Of a stretch of 64,000 bases of DNA, positions 52,942 to 61,771 are shown piece by piece. The notes under the pieces are model-generated. The model did no database searches, was not told the origin of the DNA, and was given only the letters and a program-made list of their open reading frames with translations. The stretch lies in assembly GCA_022572885.1 (NCBI GenBank), contig JACZVC010000003.1, positions 1 through 64,000 on the forward strand, given 5' to 3'. The position numbers and the translations under genes were made by a program. The stretch's first letter is position 1, and each line of letters opens with the position of its first letter. Source of the DNA: Pseudomonadota bacterium. Lineage in GTDB: Bacteria; Pseudomonadota; Gammaproteobacteria; Steroidobacterales; MnTg04.

Positions 52942-54095
52942 CGATCATCTCCCGGCTCAATCAGCCGCTGGTATTCACTGAGGGCAAACCTGTCCGTCAT
53001 ACCGGCGATATAGTCGGCGACGGCTCGCGCCCGTGTCTCCTCCACAGCGCCTTCGCTATCGGACCCAAGCCGCTCGGACAGTAAATCCGGACGCGACATG
53101 TAGCAGGAAAACAGGCTGCGCATGATTCGATCCGCCTTGTCGGTCATCCGCCTCACCCGTTCATGGCTGTAAAGTGTCTGACGCAAAAAGCGTTTCAATT
53201 CGCGATGGGCCTTGCCGACCGACTCGCTCATATCCAGAATCGATTTACCGTGCCGGCGAACATCATCTATAGACGCCGGCGACACACGATCGAGTTCCTT
53301 GCGGGTGTTTTCTATCAGGTCACTCACCACATGGTTGATCATGCAGCGGACCGTTTCGTGAATTACCGTTCTCCCGACCAGTGCAGGATACTTTGCCACC
53401 ACTTCCCGATAACAGTTATTGAACATTTCGAGCTTGCACAACTGCTCGATACTGATCATACCGGCCCGCAACCCGTCATCGACATCGTGATTGTTATAAG
53501 CAATTTCGTCCGCGAAATTGGCCAGCTGCGCCTCAAGGCCAGGCTGCTGCCGGTTGAGAAATCGCTCGCCCAGTTCGCCGAGCTCCCGCGCGTTGCCCCT
53601 GGAACAGTGTTTCAGAATTCCTTCCCGGGTTTCAAAGCACAGGTTCAGCCCGCGAAACTCGGCGTATTTTTCTTCCAGCTTGTCCACGACGCGCAGCGAT
53701 TGCAGGTTGTGCTCGAACCCGCCGTAGTCCCGCATACAATCATTCAACGCCTCCTGTCCGGCGTGGCCAAACGGAGTGTGGCCCAGGTCGTGTGCCAGGC
53801 ATATCGCCTCGGTCAGATATTCATTGAGCCCCAGCGCAACGGCAACGGAGCGGCCAATCTGGGACACTTCCAGTGAATGCGTCAGGCGCGTGCGGTACAT
53901 ATCGCCTTCGTGATTGACGAAAACCTGGGTCTTGTACATCAGGCGCCGGAAAGCGCCGCAGTGAATTATGCGGTCGCGGTCACGCTGAAATTCCGAGCGT
54001 GGATGGGCTGGCGGTTCCGGATAGACACGGCCGCGGCTCCGGTCATCATGCGCAGCCCAGGGCGCGAGACCAGACCCGGAAGCCAGGCTCGGCAT
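52938..54095 (-). CDS. dgt: Deoxyguanosinetriphosphate triphosphohydrolase-like protein
   Basis: The 385-aa HD-domain enzyme hydrolyses dNTPs to nucleosides and triphosphate. Metal ligands are in TRLTHSLEVSQIGR and ICLAHDLGHTPFGHAGQEAL; the region IAYNNHDVDDGLRAG holds the last Asp. The start ATG shares its A with the TGA stop of aroB, so the frame's extension to 54152 was rejected. The order aroK-aroB-dgt after the pil operon is typical of Pseudomonas-like Gammaproteobacteria. Confidence 0.92.
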   Translation of the reverse strand: MPSLASGSGLAPWAAHDDRSRGRVYPEPPAHPRSEFQRDRDRIIHCGAFRRLMYKTQVFVNHEGDMYRTRLTHSLEVSQIGRSVAVALGLNEYLTEAICLAHDLGHTPFGHAGQEALNDCMRDYGGFEHNLQSLRVVDKLEEKYAEFRGLNLCFETREGILKHCSRGNARELGELGERFLNRQQPGLEAQLANFADEIAYNNHDVDDGLRAGMISIEQLCKLEMFNNCYREVVAKYPALVGRTVIHETVRCMINHVVSDLIENTRKELDRVSPASIDDVRRHGKSILDMSESVGKAHRELKRFLRQTLYSHERVRRMTDKADRIMRSLFSCYMSRPDLLSERLGSDSEGAVEETRARAVADYIAGMTDRFALSEYQRLIEPGDDR

Positions 54096-55168
54096 CAGCG
54101 GCAATACTCCCGCATCACGGACTCGGGCAAGGCAGGATCGAAACTGTCGCAAAGCACGACGCTGCCCGGCTCTTCGGGCAAGACCAGCGTCAGCTTTCCG
54201 GACAAGACCTTTTTGTCCATTGCCATCTTTCTTGCCAGCTTGCCAGGGTCCAGCCCTTCAATGCCGGTTGGCAGCCCGCACTGTTCATTGAGATTGCAGA
54301 TTCGCTGGACCAGCTCCGCGTCCGCCAGACCCACACGCACCGCTACCTCGGCCGCAAGCAGCAAGCCCACCGCCACCGCCTCACCATGCAAATACCGGTA
54401 ATCCGACTCGGCCTCGATCGCGTGGGCAAAACTATGACCGAGATTCAGCAACGCGCGTGGTCCGGATTCTTTTTCGTCCTCCGCCACGATTCGGGCCTTG
54501 ATCCGGCAGCTTGTTTCTATCGCGTGGATCAGCGATTGCTGATCGCGCAGCAGCACTTTCCTGGCGTGGCTTTCCAGCCAGCCAAAAAAAGTTTCGTCTG
54601 CGATCAGTGCTGATTTCACGATCTCGGCCATCCCGGCTCTCATCTGCCGGTCATCGAGGGTATCCAGCGTCGCGAGGTCGGCAACCACACCGATTGGCTG
54701 GTGAAAAGCGCCAACCAGGTTTTTCCCCCCGGCGTGGTTGATCGCGGTTTTGCCGCCAATCGCTGCATCTGCCTGGGCAAGCAAGGTGGTCGGGCAAATA
54801 ATATGGGCAATCCCTCGCTGGTAGCAGGCAGCGGCAAACCCCGCGATATCCGAAACGACGCCACCACCCAGCGATACAATGGTAGCGTCCCGATGCATAC
54901 CGGATTCAATCAGTCTATCCAGCAAAATCGAGAAATATTCCAGATTCTTGAATTGCTCACCATCGGGGAGCTCATATTTAGAGAGCTCAAACACCGCCAG
55001 CGCTTTTTCGAGCACAGCCGCGTGCAAAGGACCGACGGTCTCGTTGCTAACCAAAAAAACCTGCTTTCCCCTTACCATGCCCGCGATCAGATCGGAGTCA
55101 CCCAGCAGGCCGCGACCTATATGGACGGGGCAGGAACCGCTGGCCGCTTCGACGATCACTGTTTTCAC
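54095..55168 (-). CDS. aroB: 3-dehydroquinate synthase
   Basis: The 357-aa enzyme closes the ring of DAHP to 3-dehydroquinate in the shikimate pathway. Conserved features are PDGEQFKNLEYFSILLDRL (two pieces), the NAD-binding VSLGGGVVSDIAGFAAACY, QRGIAHIICPTTLLAQADAAIGGKTAIN (two pieces), and the zinc ligands in RALLNLGHSFAHAIE and YLHGEAVAVG. Length is standard. It overlaps dgt by one base and follows aroK closely. Confidence 0.96.
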   Translation of the reverse strand: MKTVIVEAASGSCPVHIGRGLLGDSDLIAGMVRGKQVFLVSNETVGPLHAAVLEKALAVFELSKYELPDGEQFKNLEYFSILLDRLIESGMHRDATIVSLGGGVVSDIAGFAAACYQRGIAHIICPTTLLAQADAAIGGKTAINHAGGKNLVGAFHQPIGVVADLATLDTLDDRQMRAGMAEIVKSALIADETFFGWLESHARKVLLRDQQSLIHAIETSCRIKARIVAEDEKESGPRALLNLGHSFAHAIEAESDYRYLHGEAVAVGLLLAAEVAVRVGLADAELVQRICNLNEQCGLPTGIEGLDPGKLARKMAMDKKVLSGKLTLVLPEEPGSVVLCDSFDPALPESVMREYCR

Positions 55169-55175
55169 TGCCGCA

Positions 55176-55691
55176 TCACCTGTCGCGCTTGACCCAGCTT
55201 ACGATTTCGGCGGCAACAGCCGGTACTTTCCGGCCATTCGTATCAATCGTCAGATCGGCCATTTTCTCGTAGATCGGCTCTCTTTGCCGGGCGAGTTTCG
55301 CCAACGTTTCTTCGGGGCTTTCGCCATCCAGCAAGGGCCGGTTGGCAACCAGTCTTGTACGCCTAAGCTGTTGCGTGATGCTGGCGCGCAGATAAACCAC
55401 ACGCCCCCTTTGCGAAAGCCTGCTCCTGTTCTGCGGGTCGAGCACCGCACCACCGCCGGTAGCCAGCACGATGGATGGCCGTTGCGTCAAGCGTTCAATC
55501 GCCACTGTCTCGCGCTCCCGAAAACCGCCCTCTCCTTCCTTTTCGAAAATGAACCCGATATCGACGCCAGTCTGTTCCTGTATTTCGAGATCGGTATCGT
55601 AAAACTGCAAACCCAGTTCCTTGCCGAGCCACCGCCCGACCGCGGTCTTTCCGGCGCCCATCGGGCCTATCAAGAACAAACTGGAAGTCAT
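55176..55691 (-). CDS. aroK: Shikimate kinase
   Basis: The 171-aa enzyme phosphorylates shikimate. Walker A is LIGPMGAGKTAVGRWL; DTDLEIQEQTG, the FREREVVAI-type GGFRERETVAIERL, LATGGGAVLDPQNR and the lid RTRLVANRPLLDGE follow. ATG at 55691 gives the usual start; a TTG four codons upstream is an alternative. In most relatives aroK follows pilQ directly; here three sulfur-metabolism genes lie between. Confidence 0.95.
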   Translation of the reverse strand: MTSSLFLIGPMGAGKTAVGRWLGKELGLQFYDTDLEIQEQTGVDIGFIFEKEGEGGFRERETVAIERLTQRPSIVLATGGGAVLDPQNRSRLSQRGRVVYLRASITQQLRRTRLVANRPLLDGESPEETLAKLARQREPIYEKMADLTIDTNGRKVPAVAAEIVSWVKRDR

Positions 55692-55816
55692 GTGTATTGG
55701 CAATTGCGAAAAAAGGTACCGGTCAAGCTTAACTGCTTACGAAGCCTTTCGGCTACTCGCACACCGGGGTTTCGCGTCTGCAACAGGGTTGCCCGAGGGT
55801 GCTGGGCCTGCAATTA

Positions 55817-56251
55817 TTACGCCGTCGCCCGGCTAAAAATCAGATCGTAACCCAGCATTCCCACGAGCATGGAAAGCACAAATGCCGGGGCTTCCCAACT
55901 GAAAAACGTCAACGCCGCAATGGCCGGACCCGGGCAAAAGCCGACCAGCCCCCAGCCCGTGCCAAACATGGCAGATCCCAAAATCAGCTTCTGGTCCGCG
56001 CGAGTCTTTAGGGGCAGATAAAATTTTATGTCCCAAAGTGGCTGCGCCTTTCTTAACACCCGGCGGTAAAAAAACATTGTGACCAGAACCGCGCTCCCCA
56101 TCGTCAACAGCAAACTCGGATCCCAGTCACCGGCGATATCCAGGAAGGCTTGAACCTTCACTGGATTGACCATCTGCGAGACGGCCAGCCCGGCGCCAAA
56201 GATAGCGCCGGCAACAAGACCCGCGAGTTTTCTTTTTGCCGGAAGTGTCAT
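55817..56251 (-). CDS. YeeE/YedE family membrane protein (DUF6691), second half
   Basis: The 144-aa membrane protein has four hydrophobic segments and the conserved GTGWGLVGFCPGPA with the cysteine of the YeeE/YedE family. It forms a pair with the preceding gene; together they equal one full-length YeeE/YedE protein, a family of thiosulfate or sulfur-compound importers (TsuA/PmpAB-like). The start overlaps the stop of its partner by one base. Confidence 0.88.
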   Translation of the reverse strand: MTLPAKRKLAGLVAGAIFGAGLAVSQMVNPVKVQAFLDIAGDWDPSLLLTMGSAVLVTMFFYRRVLRKAQPLWDIKFYLPLKTRADQKLILGSAMFGTGWGLVGFCPGPAIAALTFFSWEAPAFVLSMLVGMLGYDLIFSRATA

Positions 56252-56685
56252 CAGATCGCGCCTGGCACATGCAGAAGATGGCGCATGACAAAGACCGTCA
56301 GCAAGCCGAAGCTAAAAAATATCAATGTCGCAATCAGTGAACGAGGCGATAGCTGACCAATACCACAGACGCCATGCCCACTGGTGCAACCACTCCCCAT
56401 CCGGGTCCCCACGCCAACCAGAAACCCTGCAGGCAACACCAGCCACGGATTGCCCGATCGCACGCTAAAACCGGCGTCGACCAGCGAAAACCAACCGGCC
56501 GTGCCTGCCAGCAACCCCAGCAAAAAAAACCAGCGCCAGGTTCTCTCTGTGGCCGCCGGCCCGACTGCGCCGGCGACGATTCCGCTGATACCGGCAATTC
56601 TTCCGTTGGTCCACAAGAGCAGACTCGCCGAAAGGCCGATCAATACTCCACCAAGCGTCGCTGAAAGAGGGGTGAATTCAGACAT
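56251..56685 (-). CDS. YeeE/YedE family membrane protein, first half
   Basis: The 144-aa membrane protein carries the hallmark string GTRMGSGCTSGHGVCGIG with two cysteines, which mediates sulfur-compound passage in this family, and four membrane segments. It is immediately downstream of the ETHE1-like gene. The combination of metallo-hydrolase and two half-size transporters is the arrangement seen with the sulfide-responsive regulator BigR in other bacteria, but no such regulator gene is present here. Confidence 0.9.
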   Translation of the reverse strand: MSEFTPLSATLGGVLIGLSASLLLWTNGRIAGISGIVAGAVGPAATERTWRWFFLLGLLAGTAGWFSLVDAGFSVRSGNPWLVLPAGFLVGVGTRMGSGCTSGHGVCGIGQLSPRSLIATLIFFSFGLLTVFVMRHLLHVPGAI

Positions 56686-56693
56686 GAGCGATC

Positions 56694-57557
56694 TTAAAAC
56701 CGGTCCAGTGGAAGTTTGAGATAGCGGGTTCCGTTGTCTTCAGGTTCTGGCAGTGCGCCCGCGCGGATGTTGACCTGGATCGATGGAAGAATCAGCGCCG
56801 GCATATCGAGCTGGGCATCCCTGGCGATACGCATCTTGACAAACTTATCGACGTTGCTGGACTCGTTCACATGAATATTGTGCTTTTTCCCATTGCCAAC
56901 CGTGGTCACGCAACTCTTTTCACGGCCAGTCGGTGGATAATCGTGGCAAAGAAACAAGCGTGTATCGTCGGCCAATTCATAAATCCTCTTGATGGACCGG
57001 TAGAGGAGGCGCGCATCGCCCCCGGGGAAATCGCAGCGCGCGGTGCCGAAGTCCGGCATGAACATCGTGTCGCCAACAAAAGCGGCATCGCCAAACACAT
57101 AGGTTACGCTGTCGCTGGTATGTCCGGGGGTGTGCATGACCCGGCCACAGATACTCCCGATCCGAATCTCCTCGTTGTCACCGAACAGATGGTCGAACTG
57201 GCTCCCGTCTGGCCGGAAATCCTCGTCTGCAAGATTAAAAACTTTCGCAAAGGTCTCCTGTACCGCGGTGATTCCCTCGCCGATTCCTGTCTTCGCACCG
57301 AGTTTTCCGCGCAGGTACATCGCGGCGCTCAGGTGATCGGCGTGCACGTGGGTCTCTAGGATCCAGTGCGCCTGGTACCCGTTTTCGCCCAGCCAGGCGA
57401 TTAACCGATCAGCAGACTCGGTGCTGGTGCGCCCGGACTTGCAATCAAAATCGAGTACCGAGTCGATAATCGCGGCCTGGCGAGAAACTGGGTCAGCCGC
57501 CACATGGCTGAATGTCGATGTCGCCTCGTGGAAAAAGCTCTCTACTTGAATCTGCAT
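56694..57557 (-). CDS. ETHE1-like metallo-beta-lactamase fold protein (persulfide dioxygenase family)
   Basis: The 287-aa product has the MBL metal motif ETHVHADHLSAAMYLRG, further ligands in TPGHTSDSVTYVFGD and FVGDTMFMPDFGTARCDFPG (two pieces), and LFLCHDYPP. This is the pattern of ETHE1/Blh persulfide dioxygenases, which oxidise glutathione persulfide to sulfite with an Fe(II) centre. The C-terminal extension EPEDNGTRYLKLPLDRF is typical of the Blh branch. It is the first gene of the sulfur block, which would detoxify sulfide together with the YeeE/YedE pair. Confidence 0.88.
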   Translation of the reverse strand: MQIQVESFFHEATSTFSHVAADPVSRQAAIIDSVLDFDCKSGRTSTESADRLIAWLGENGYQAHWILETHVHADHLSAAMYLRGKLGAKTGIGEGITAVQETFAKVFNLADEDFRPDGSQFDHLFGDNEEIRIGSICGRVMHTPGHTSDSVTYVFGDAAFVGDTMFMPDFGTARCDFPGGDARLLYRSIKRIYELADDTRLFLCHDYPPTGREKSCVTTVGNGKKHNIHVNESSNVDKFVKMRIARDAQLDMPALILPSIQVNIRAGALPEPEDNGTRYLKLPLDRF

Positions 57558-57824
57558 TTTGCCGCCTTTGCGTCAGTGCCCGCTGCTCAGGCAACGGCTG
57601 TCTGCCTGTATCCGTTATTGCCTGGCATATCGTAAGCGTTATTATCGGCCAGAGTATCATTGGCGTTTTTAACCGTAAATTGGAGAATGCCTGCCTGCGG
57701 CTAGAAAAACCAAAAAAATATTTCGCGGTCTTTCTGATTTCGATGGCGATTTACTTTATCCGCCGGACTCTCCCTAGCCTGGCCCGGTAATCTGTCGGAC
57801 TTTGGCCGCCACGCCAACAAAAAA
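57558..57824. other. Non-coding interval between sulfur block and pil operon
   Basis: About 270 bases without a convincing gene. A plus-strand frame (57512-57790) crosses it but begins inside the ETHE1-like gene and lacks a ribosome binding site. The promoter of the sulfur block should lie here. The pil operon terminator follows at 57825. Confidence 0.5.
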
Positions 57825-57845
57825 GCCTCCCGCAACGCGGGAGGC
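57825..57845 (-). terminator. Intrinsic terminator of the pil operon
   Basis: A perfect nine-pair stem GCCTCCCGC (57825-57833) and GCGGGAGGC (57837-57845) with a three-base loop; on the minus strand TTTTTTGTT follows. It ends the pilMNOPQ transcript and separates it from the sulfur genes. Confidence 0.9.
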
Positions 57846-57873
57846 TTTTAATGTCGATCGCTGGTTCTGAAAG

Positions 57874-60042
57874 TCAGTAGGCGGTGGCACCATCGCGAAG
57901 AATCTTCGGCGTAATAAATATCAGCAACTCCGACTTGTTGGATTCATTTATCGTTGACTTGAACAGGCGACCGATGATCGGGATATCTCCAAGTATCGGC
58001 ACCTGGATGATGACTTCGCGGTTTTCGGTTTCGTAAATACCGCCAAGAACCACGGTCTCGCCATCGTTTACCAGGACCTGCGTTATCACCTCGCGGGTAT
58101 CGATACTCGGCACAAATCCGCCGGTAGCGCTGGCGACGCTTTCACCCACGCTGTCCTGGTTAACCTGGAGATCCATGATAATCCGGTCATCCGGCGTAAT
58201 CTGCGGTGTCACCAGCAGTCTGAGTACAGCTTTCTTGAATTGGGTCGTCGTGGCGCCGCTGGACGATGATTCCTGATACGGGATCTCGACACCCTGTTCG
58301 ATGCTGGCTTGTTTCTGATTGGCAGTCACCACGCGCGGCGTGGAAATAATTTCGCCGCGTCCTTCCGCCTGTAAAGCGGACAGCTCAAGATCGACAATAA
58401 AGTCGTTGTCCAGAATTGCCAGCGCTATCCTGCCAGCCGGGTTGATGACCGGCAGATTGACATTAAAGCGATCGATGATCGACGGCGCTTCGACAGGAAA
58501 GGGTTGCCCGGTGGTCTGGATATTATCCAGCGCGGAATTGACAATCGTTCCGCTACCCGAGGCGCTGCCTGTGGTCGTGATCAGACCGCCGCTGCCAAAA
58601 TCGTCTACATAGGTCACCCCAAAGCGCGCGCCCAGTTCCTTGCTATAGTCGTCATTGACGGTGACGATGCGCGCCTCGATCAGAACCTGGCGAATTGGAA
58701 TATCGAGTATCGCCACCATTCTGCGAATGTCGGCTAACCGTTCTTCCGTATCCTGCACCAGCAAGGTGTTGGTTCTCACATCTACCGCAACGCTGCCGCG
58801 CTCCGAGAGCAGGGAATTCGCGGCGCTGGTCCTCATCAGTTCAGCAAGATCGTTAGCCTTGGCATAGTTGACCTGTACGAATTCTGCACGCAGCGGTTCC
58901 AGCTCCTGGCGCTGCGCATAGGTTTCCAGCTCCTGACGTTCGCGCGCGGCGATCTCGTCCGCCGGTGCAATCAGGATCACGTTGCCCTGTTGGCGCATAT
59001 CCAGGCCCTTGGTGCGCAATACGATATCCAGCGCCTGGTCCCACGGAACATTCTGCAAACGCAGGGTCACGCTCCCCGTCACGGTGTCGCTAACCACCAT
59101 GTTCAGGCCACTGGTATCGGCGAGCAACTGCAGGACCGCACGAGTTTCGATGTCCTGGAAGTTCAGCGATATGCGTTCGCCGACATATTCTTTCTCAATC
59201 TCCGGAACAAAAGCATCATCTTTTTCGGCAGCCTTGCTGATCTCGACGGTAAAGACGTTGCCGGATTGGTAGGCGACTTCTTCGAAATCACCCATAGCGG
59301 CAATAATCAGTCTCGTGTCGTTGCCGACTCTGAGCGTATCCACCGAGGTAACCGGTGTCGCGAAATCCATTACGTCCATCCGACGGAGCAGACTGTCGGG
59401 CAGGCTGGCGCTCTTAAAATCGACCAGGATCAGGTTGCCTTGCTGGCGCAAATCAATCGATGTGCTGGGGTCGCTCAGGGTCACCATAATGCGACCCGCA
59501 CCATCCGGGCTCCGCCGAAAATCGATGCTCTCGATACTGGCCGCAGTACTCGGGCGGCTGGCCCGGGTTGAACCACTGGCAAAACTTGCGATCTGGTCCG
59601 TGCTTCCCGCAACCCCTAGAAGTATGATAATGCTGTTGCCGGAAACGCGAGTTTCGTACGGCACCAGCGTATCCAGATTCAGGACAACCCGGGTCCGACC
59701 GCCAGCTTCAGCGGTTACTACGGAATTGAGCGGTCCAACCCCGACATTGGTGCGCCGGCGGTCCATATTCAGGCTGGTCCCCGGCAGATCCAGTGCGATA
59801 CGCGCCGGCTCGTTGATCGTAAAGCTAAGCGGCTCGGGCGCCGCGCCGCTCAGTTGCAGCTCGAGCTGCACTTGCTGGCCGGGCAAAGTAACAACCTTGA
59901 TATCTTCCAGCTGAACGGTGCTTTGTGCCGCTGCAGGCAGAGCCAACAGACAGACCAGCGCGGCAATTATCCATTTGCCAGCGTAGTGTCCCAATCCATC
60001 GCCACCGTGCAACACACGTATTGGCAGATTCATGAACTTCAT
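57874..60042 (-). CDS. pilQ: Type IV pilus secretin PilQ
   Basis: The 722-aa outer-membrane secretin lets the pilus cross the outer membrane. It has a signal peptide (LVCLLALPAAAQ), two AMIN-like domains (residues about 30-270), the secretin STN/N0 domain (ISLNFQDIETRAVLQLLAD), N1 (FVQVNYAKANDLAELM), and the secretin core with VRTNTLLVQDTEERLADIRR (two pieces), VPILGDIPIIGRLFKST and the C-terminal ELLIFITPKIL. ATG at 60042 follows a GGGAGAGACAGAA ribosome binding site; the frame is open a few codons further. Confidence 0.95.
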   Translation of the reverse strand: MKFMNLPIRVLHGGDGLGHYAGKWIIAALVCLLALPAAAQSTVQLEDIKVVTLPGQQVQLELQLSGAAPEPLSFTINEPARIALDLPGTSLNMDRRRTNVGVGPLNSVVTAEAGGRTRVVLNLDTLVPYETRVSGNSIIILLGVAGSTDQIASFASGSTRASRPSTAASIESIDFRRSPDGAGRIMVTLSDPSTSIDLRQQGNLILVDFKSASLPDSLLRRMDVMDFATPVTSVDTLRVGNDTRLIIAAMGDFEEVAYQSGNVFTVEISKAAEKDDAFVPEIEKEYVGERISLNFQDIETRAVLQLLADTSGLNMVVSDTVTGSVTLRLQNVPWDQALDIVLRTKGLDMRQQGNVILIAPADEIAARERQELETYAQRQELEPLRAEFVQVNYAKANDLAELMRTSAANSLLSERGSVAVDVRTNTLLVQDTEERLADIRRMVAILDIPIRQVLIEARIVTVNDDYSKELGARFGVTYVDDFGSGGLITTTGSASGSGTIVNSALDNIQTTGQPFPVEAPSIIDRFNVNLPVINPAGRIALAILDNDFIVDLELSALQAEGRGEIISTPRVVTANQKQASIEQGVEIPYQESSSSGATTTQFKKAVLRLLVTPQITPDDRIIMDLQVNQDSVGESVASATGGFVPSIDTREVITQVLVNDGETVVLGGIYETENREVIIQVPILGDIPIIGRLFKSTINESNKSELLIFITPKILRDGATAY

Positions 60043-60062
60043 TTCTGTCTCTCCCTGTAGTC

Positions 60063-60596
60063 TCAATCACTCAGCGCAACGGCGGCCGGCCTTTCGATAT
60101 AGCCGCCGAGGCCATCTGAAATGATTTCAATCAATTCGATTTCGACATCGGTAATGGATTTGATTTGCCCGTCATTCTGACCAATGTAGGCGCCAACAAC
60201 CACCCGGTGAACAAGGCCGTTGCTGGTTCGCAAAAGACCATACATCGTTCCGCCCAATTCGAGCGTGCCAACCATATTCATGGTATCCAGCGAATACTGT
60301 TCCAAAAATTCTCTGCTGCGGCTCGCATCCGGACCGATCGCAGAGCCGGACGCATTGCGGACCAGTACCACGGGCCTATCCGGCGTAAACGGCGATCGCT
60401 CGTTATCCGCCTCGTAAATAAATGTGTCATATGGCTTGATCTGCGGGAGCGGCTTGATCCGGCCGCCTGGCTGGGCCAGGGTTTTTTCAATATAAGCCTC
60501 CAGATCCGCCGTGCCCCCGGTGCAACCAGACAGCAATCCAGCGATGGCGATAACCACAAGCATTAACCCTGTATGCAGACCTGTATGCATGGTCAT
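60063..60596 (-). CDS. pilP: Type IV pilus lipoprotein PilP
   Basis: The 177-aa product has a lipobox (IAGLLSGC) and the PilP pattern: IKPLPQIKPYDTFIYEADN, RSPFTPDRP, and the C-terminal beta-sandwich with GTMYGLLRTSNGLVHRV and DVEIELIEIISDGLGGYIERP (two pieces). It links the PilN/PilO inner-membrane complex to PilQ. The stop of pilO overlaps its start region by one base. Confidence 0.94.
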   Translation of the reverse strand: MTMHTGLHTGLMLVVIAIAGLLSGCTGGTADLEAYIEKTLAQPGGRIKPLPQIKPYDTFIYEADNERSPFTPDRPVVLVRNASGSAIGPDASRSREFLEQYSLDTMNMVGTLELGGTMYGLLRTSNGLVHRVVVGAYIGQNDGQIKSITDVEIELIEIISDGLGGYIERPAAVALSD

Positions 60597-61192
60597 CAGG
60601 ACTCCTCTTCCAGGTAGCGGTAGGTCTTGGCGGTCACGTCAAGCACCAGATTGTTGCCGCCCATATTTTTTTCAGGCTGAATCAATACGTCGTGCAAGGT
60701 GACAATCCGCGGTAAGGCGGCAATACCACTGACAAACTGCGCGAGGTCATGATAGCTGCCCTGCAGGCGGATTTTGATCGGCAATTCCGCGTAAAAATCC
60801 TTCTTGATTTCGCTGCTGGGCTGAAAAAGCCTCTCCTCGAGACCAGCAGCCAAGCCGGTCTGGGAAATATCGACGAGCAGGCTGGGGACCTCGGTCCGGC
60901 TCGGTAACTGGCGCAGCATTGCGCCAAAAGAAACTTCCATTTCCTTGAGTTGCGTTTTGTAGGCGTCGAGATTTGCCGCGCGGCGCTGCTTGGCCTCGAA
61001 GGTGTGCTTTAGCTCGATTTCTCTCGCCTCGGCCTGCTCGAGCACCGTCGCTTTGGTTCGGTATACAAAATAATACGAACCGCCAATACTGACCGCGAAA
61101 AAAATAACCGCGATCAATACAGCCCTGAACAATAACGGCCAACGACCTATATCGTTGGTGTCCAGGCTTTGCAGCTGTTCTATGATGTTCAT
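60596..61192 (-). CDS. pilO: Type IV pilus inner-membrane protein PilO
   Basis: The 198-aa product has one TM helix (LLFRAVLIAVIFFAVSIGGS), a coiled coil and a ferredoxin-like periplasmic domain with MLRQLPSRTEVPSLLVDIS, FYAELPIKIRLQGSYHDLA and FVSGIAALPRIVTLHDV. It dimerises with PilN. Overlaps pilN by ATGA and pilP by one base. Confidence 0.94.
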   Translation of the reverse strand: MNIIEQLQSLDTNDIGRWPLLFRAVLIAVIFFAVSIGGSYYFVYRTKATVLEQAEAREIELKHTFEAKQRRAANLDAYKTQLKEMEVSFGAMLRQLPSRTEVPSLLVDISQTGLAAGLEERLFQPSSEIKKDFYAELPIKIRLQGSYHDLAQFVSGIAALPRIVTLHDVLIQPEKNMGGNNLVLDVTAKTYRYLEEES

Positions 61193-61770
61193 AAGCTACC
61201 AGCCTTCATCAGCCCTTCGTCCTCTTCGGCAGTCGAAACCTGCTGTGCCGTCAGCCCGAATTCGGCATTTTTCTTCGGTCCGACTTCGACAGTCTCAATA
61301 ACCTGCAGACCGGGATTCTCCAGCCATTCCGAAACGTCAATATTTCTCATATAAGCGGAGACCCGGGTCGTTGACTCGGCCACGCCTTTGATTTCCAGGC
61401 GCCGGTCGGTCTGCTTCATGGAAGTCAAATAAACGCCATCGGGCAAGGTGCGGACCAATTCGTCAAACAGGTGCACGACTTCCGGTCTGCTTTTTTGCAA
61501 GCGCTCGATAATTTCCGTGCGGGCGAGCAGGCGCTCTTTTTGTCTCTCCAGACCCTTGATCTCTTCGATTTTCTCGTCGAGCAGGGAGATTTCCTTGTCC
61601 AGGATGCCGTTCCTCTGGTTCTGGTAGCTGATAAAGCGGTCAAAGGTCCAGCTAACCAGCATAATCGTGACTATGCCAATCAGCACGGCGCCGGCTGCCG
61701 CAACCAAAAAATTCTGCTGGCGTTCTTTGCGCTGATCTTCGCGCCAGGGAAGGAGATTAATTCTCGGCAT
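61189..61770 (-). CDS. pilN: Type IV pilus inner-membrane protein PilN
   Basis: The 193-aa product starts with the cytoplasmic PilM-binding motif INLLPWREDQRKERQQNF, followed by a TM helix (GAVLIGIVTIMLVSWTF) and a coiled coil plus periplasmic domain (LFDELVRTLPDGVYLTSMKQ). The INLLPWR sequence docks into PilM. One base separates it from pilM. Confidence 0.95.
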   Translation of the reverse strand: MPRINLLPWREDQRKERQQNFLVAAAGAVLIGIVTIMLVSWTFDRFISYQNQRNGILDKEISLLDEKIEEIKGLERQKERLLARTEIIERLQKSRPEVVHLFDELVRTLPDGVYLTSMKQTDRRLEIKGVAESTTRVSAYMRNIDVSEWLENPGLQVIETVEVGPKKNAEFGLTAQQVSTAEEDEGLMKAGSL

Positions 61771-61771
61771 C

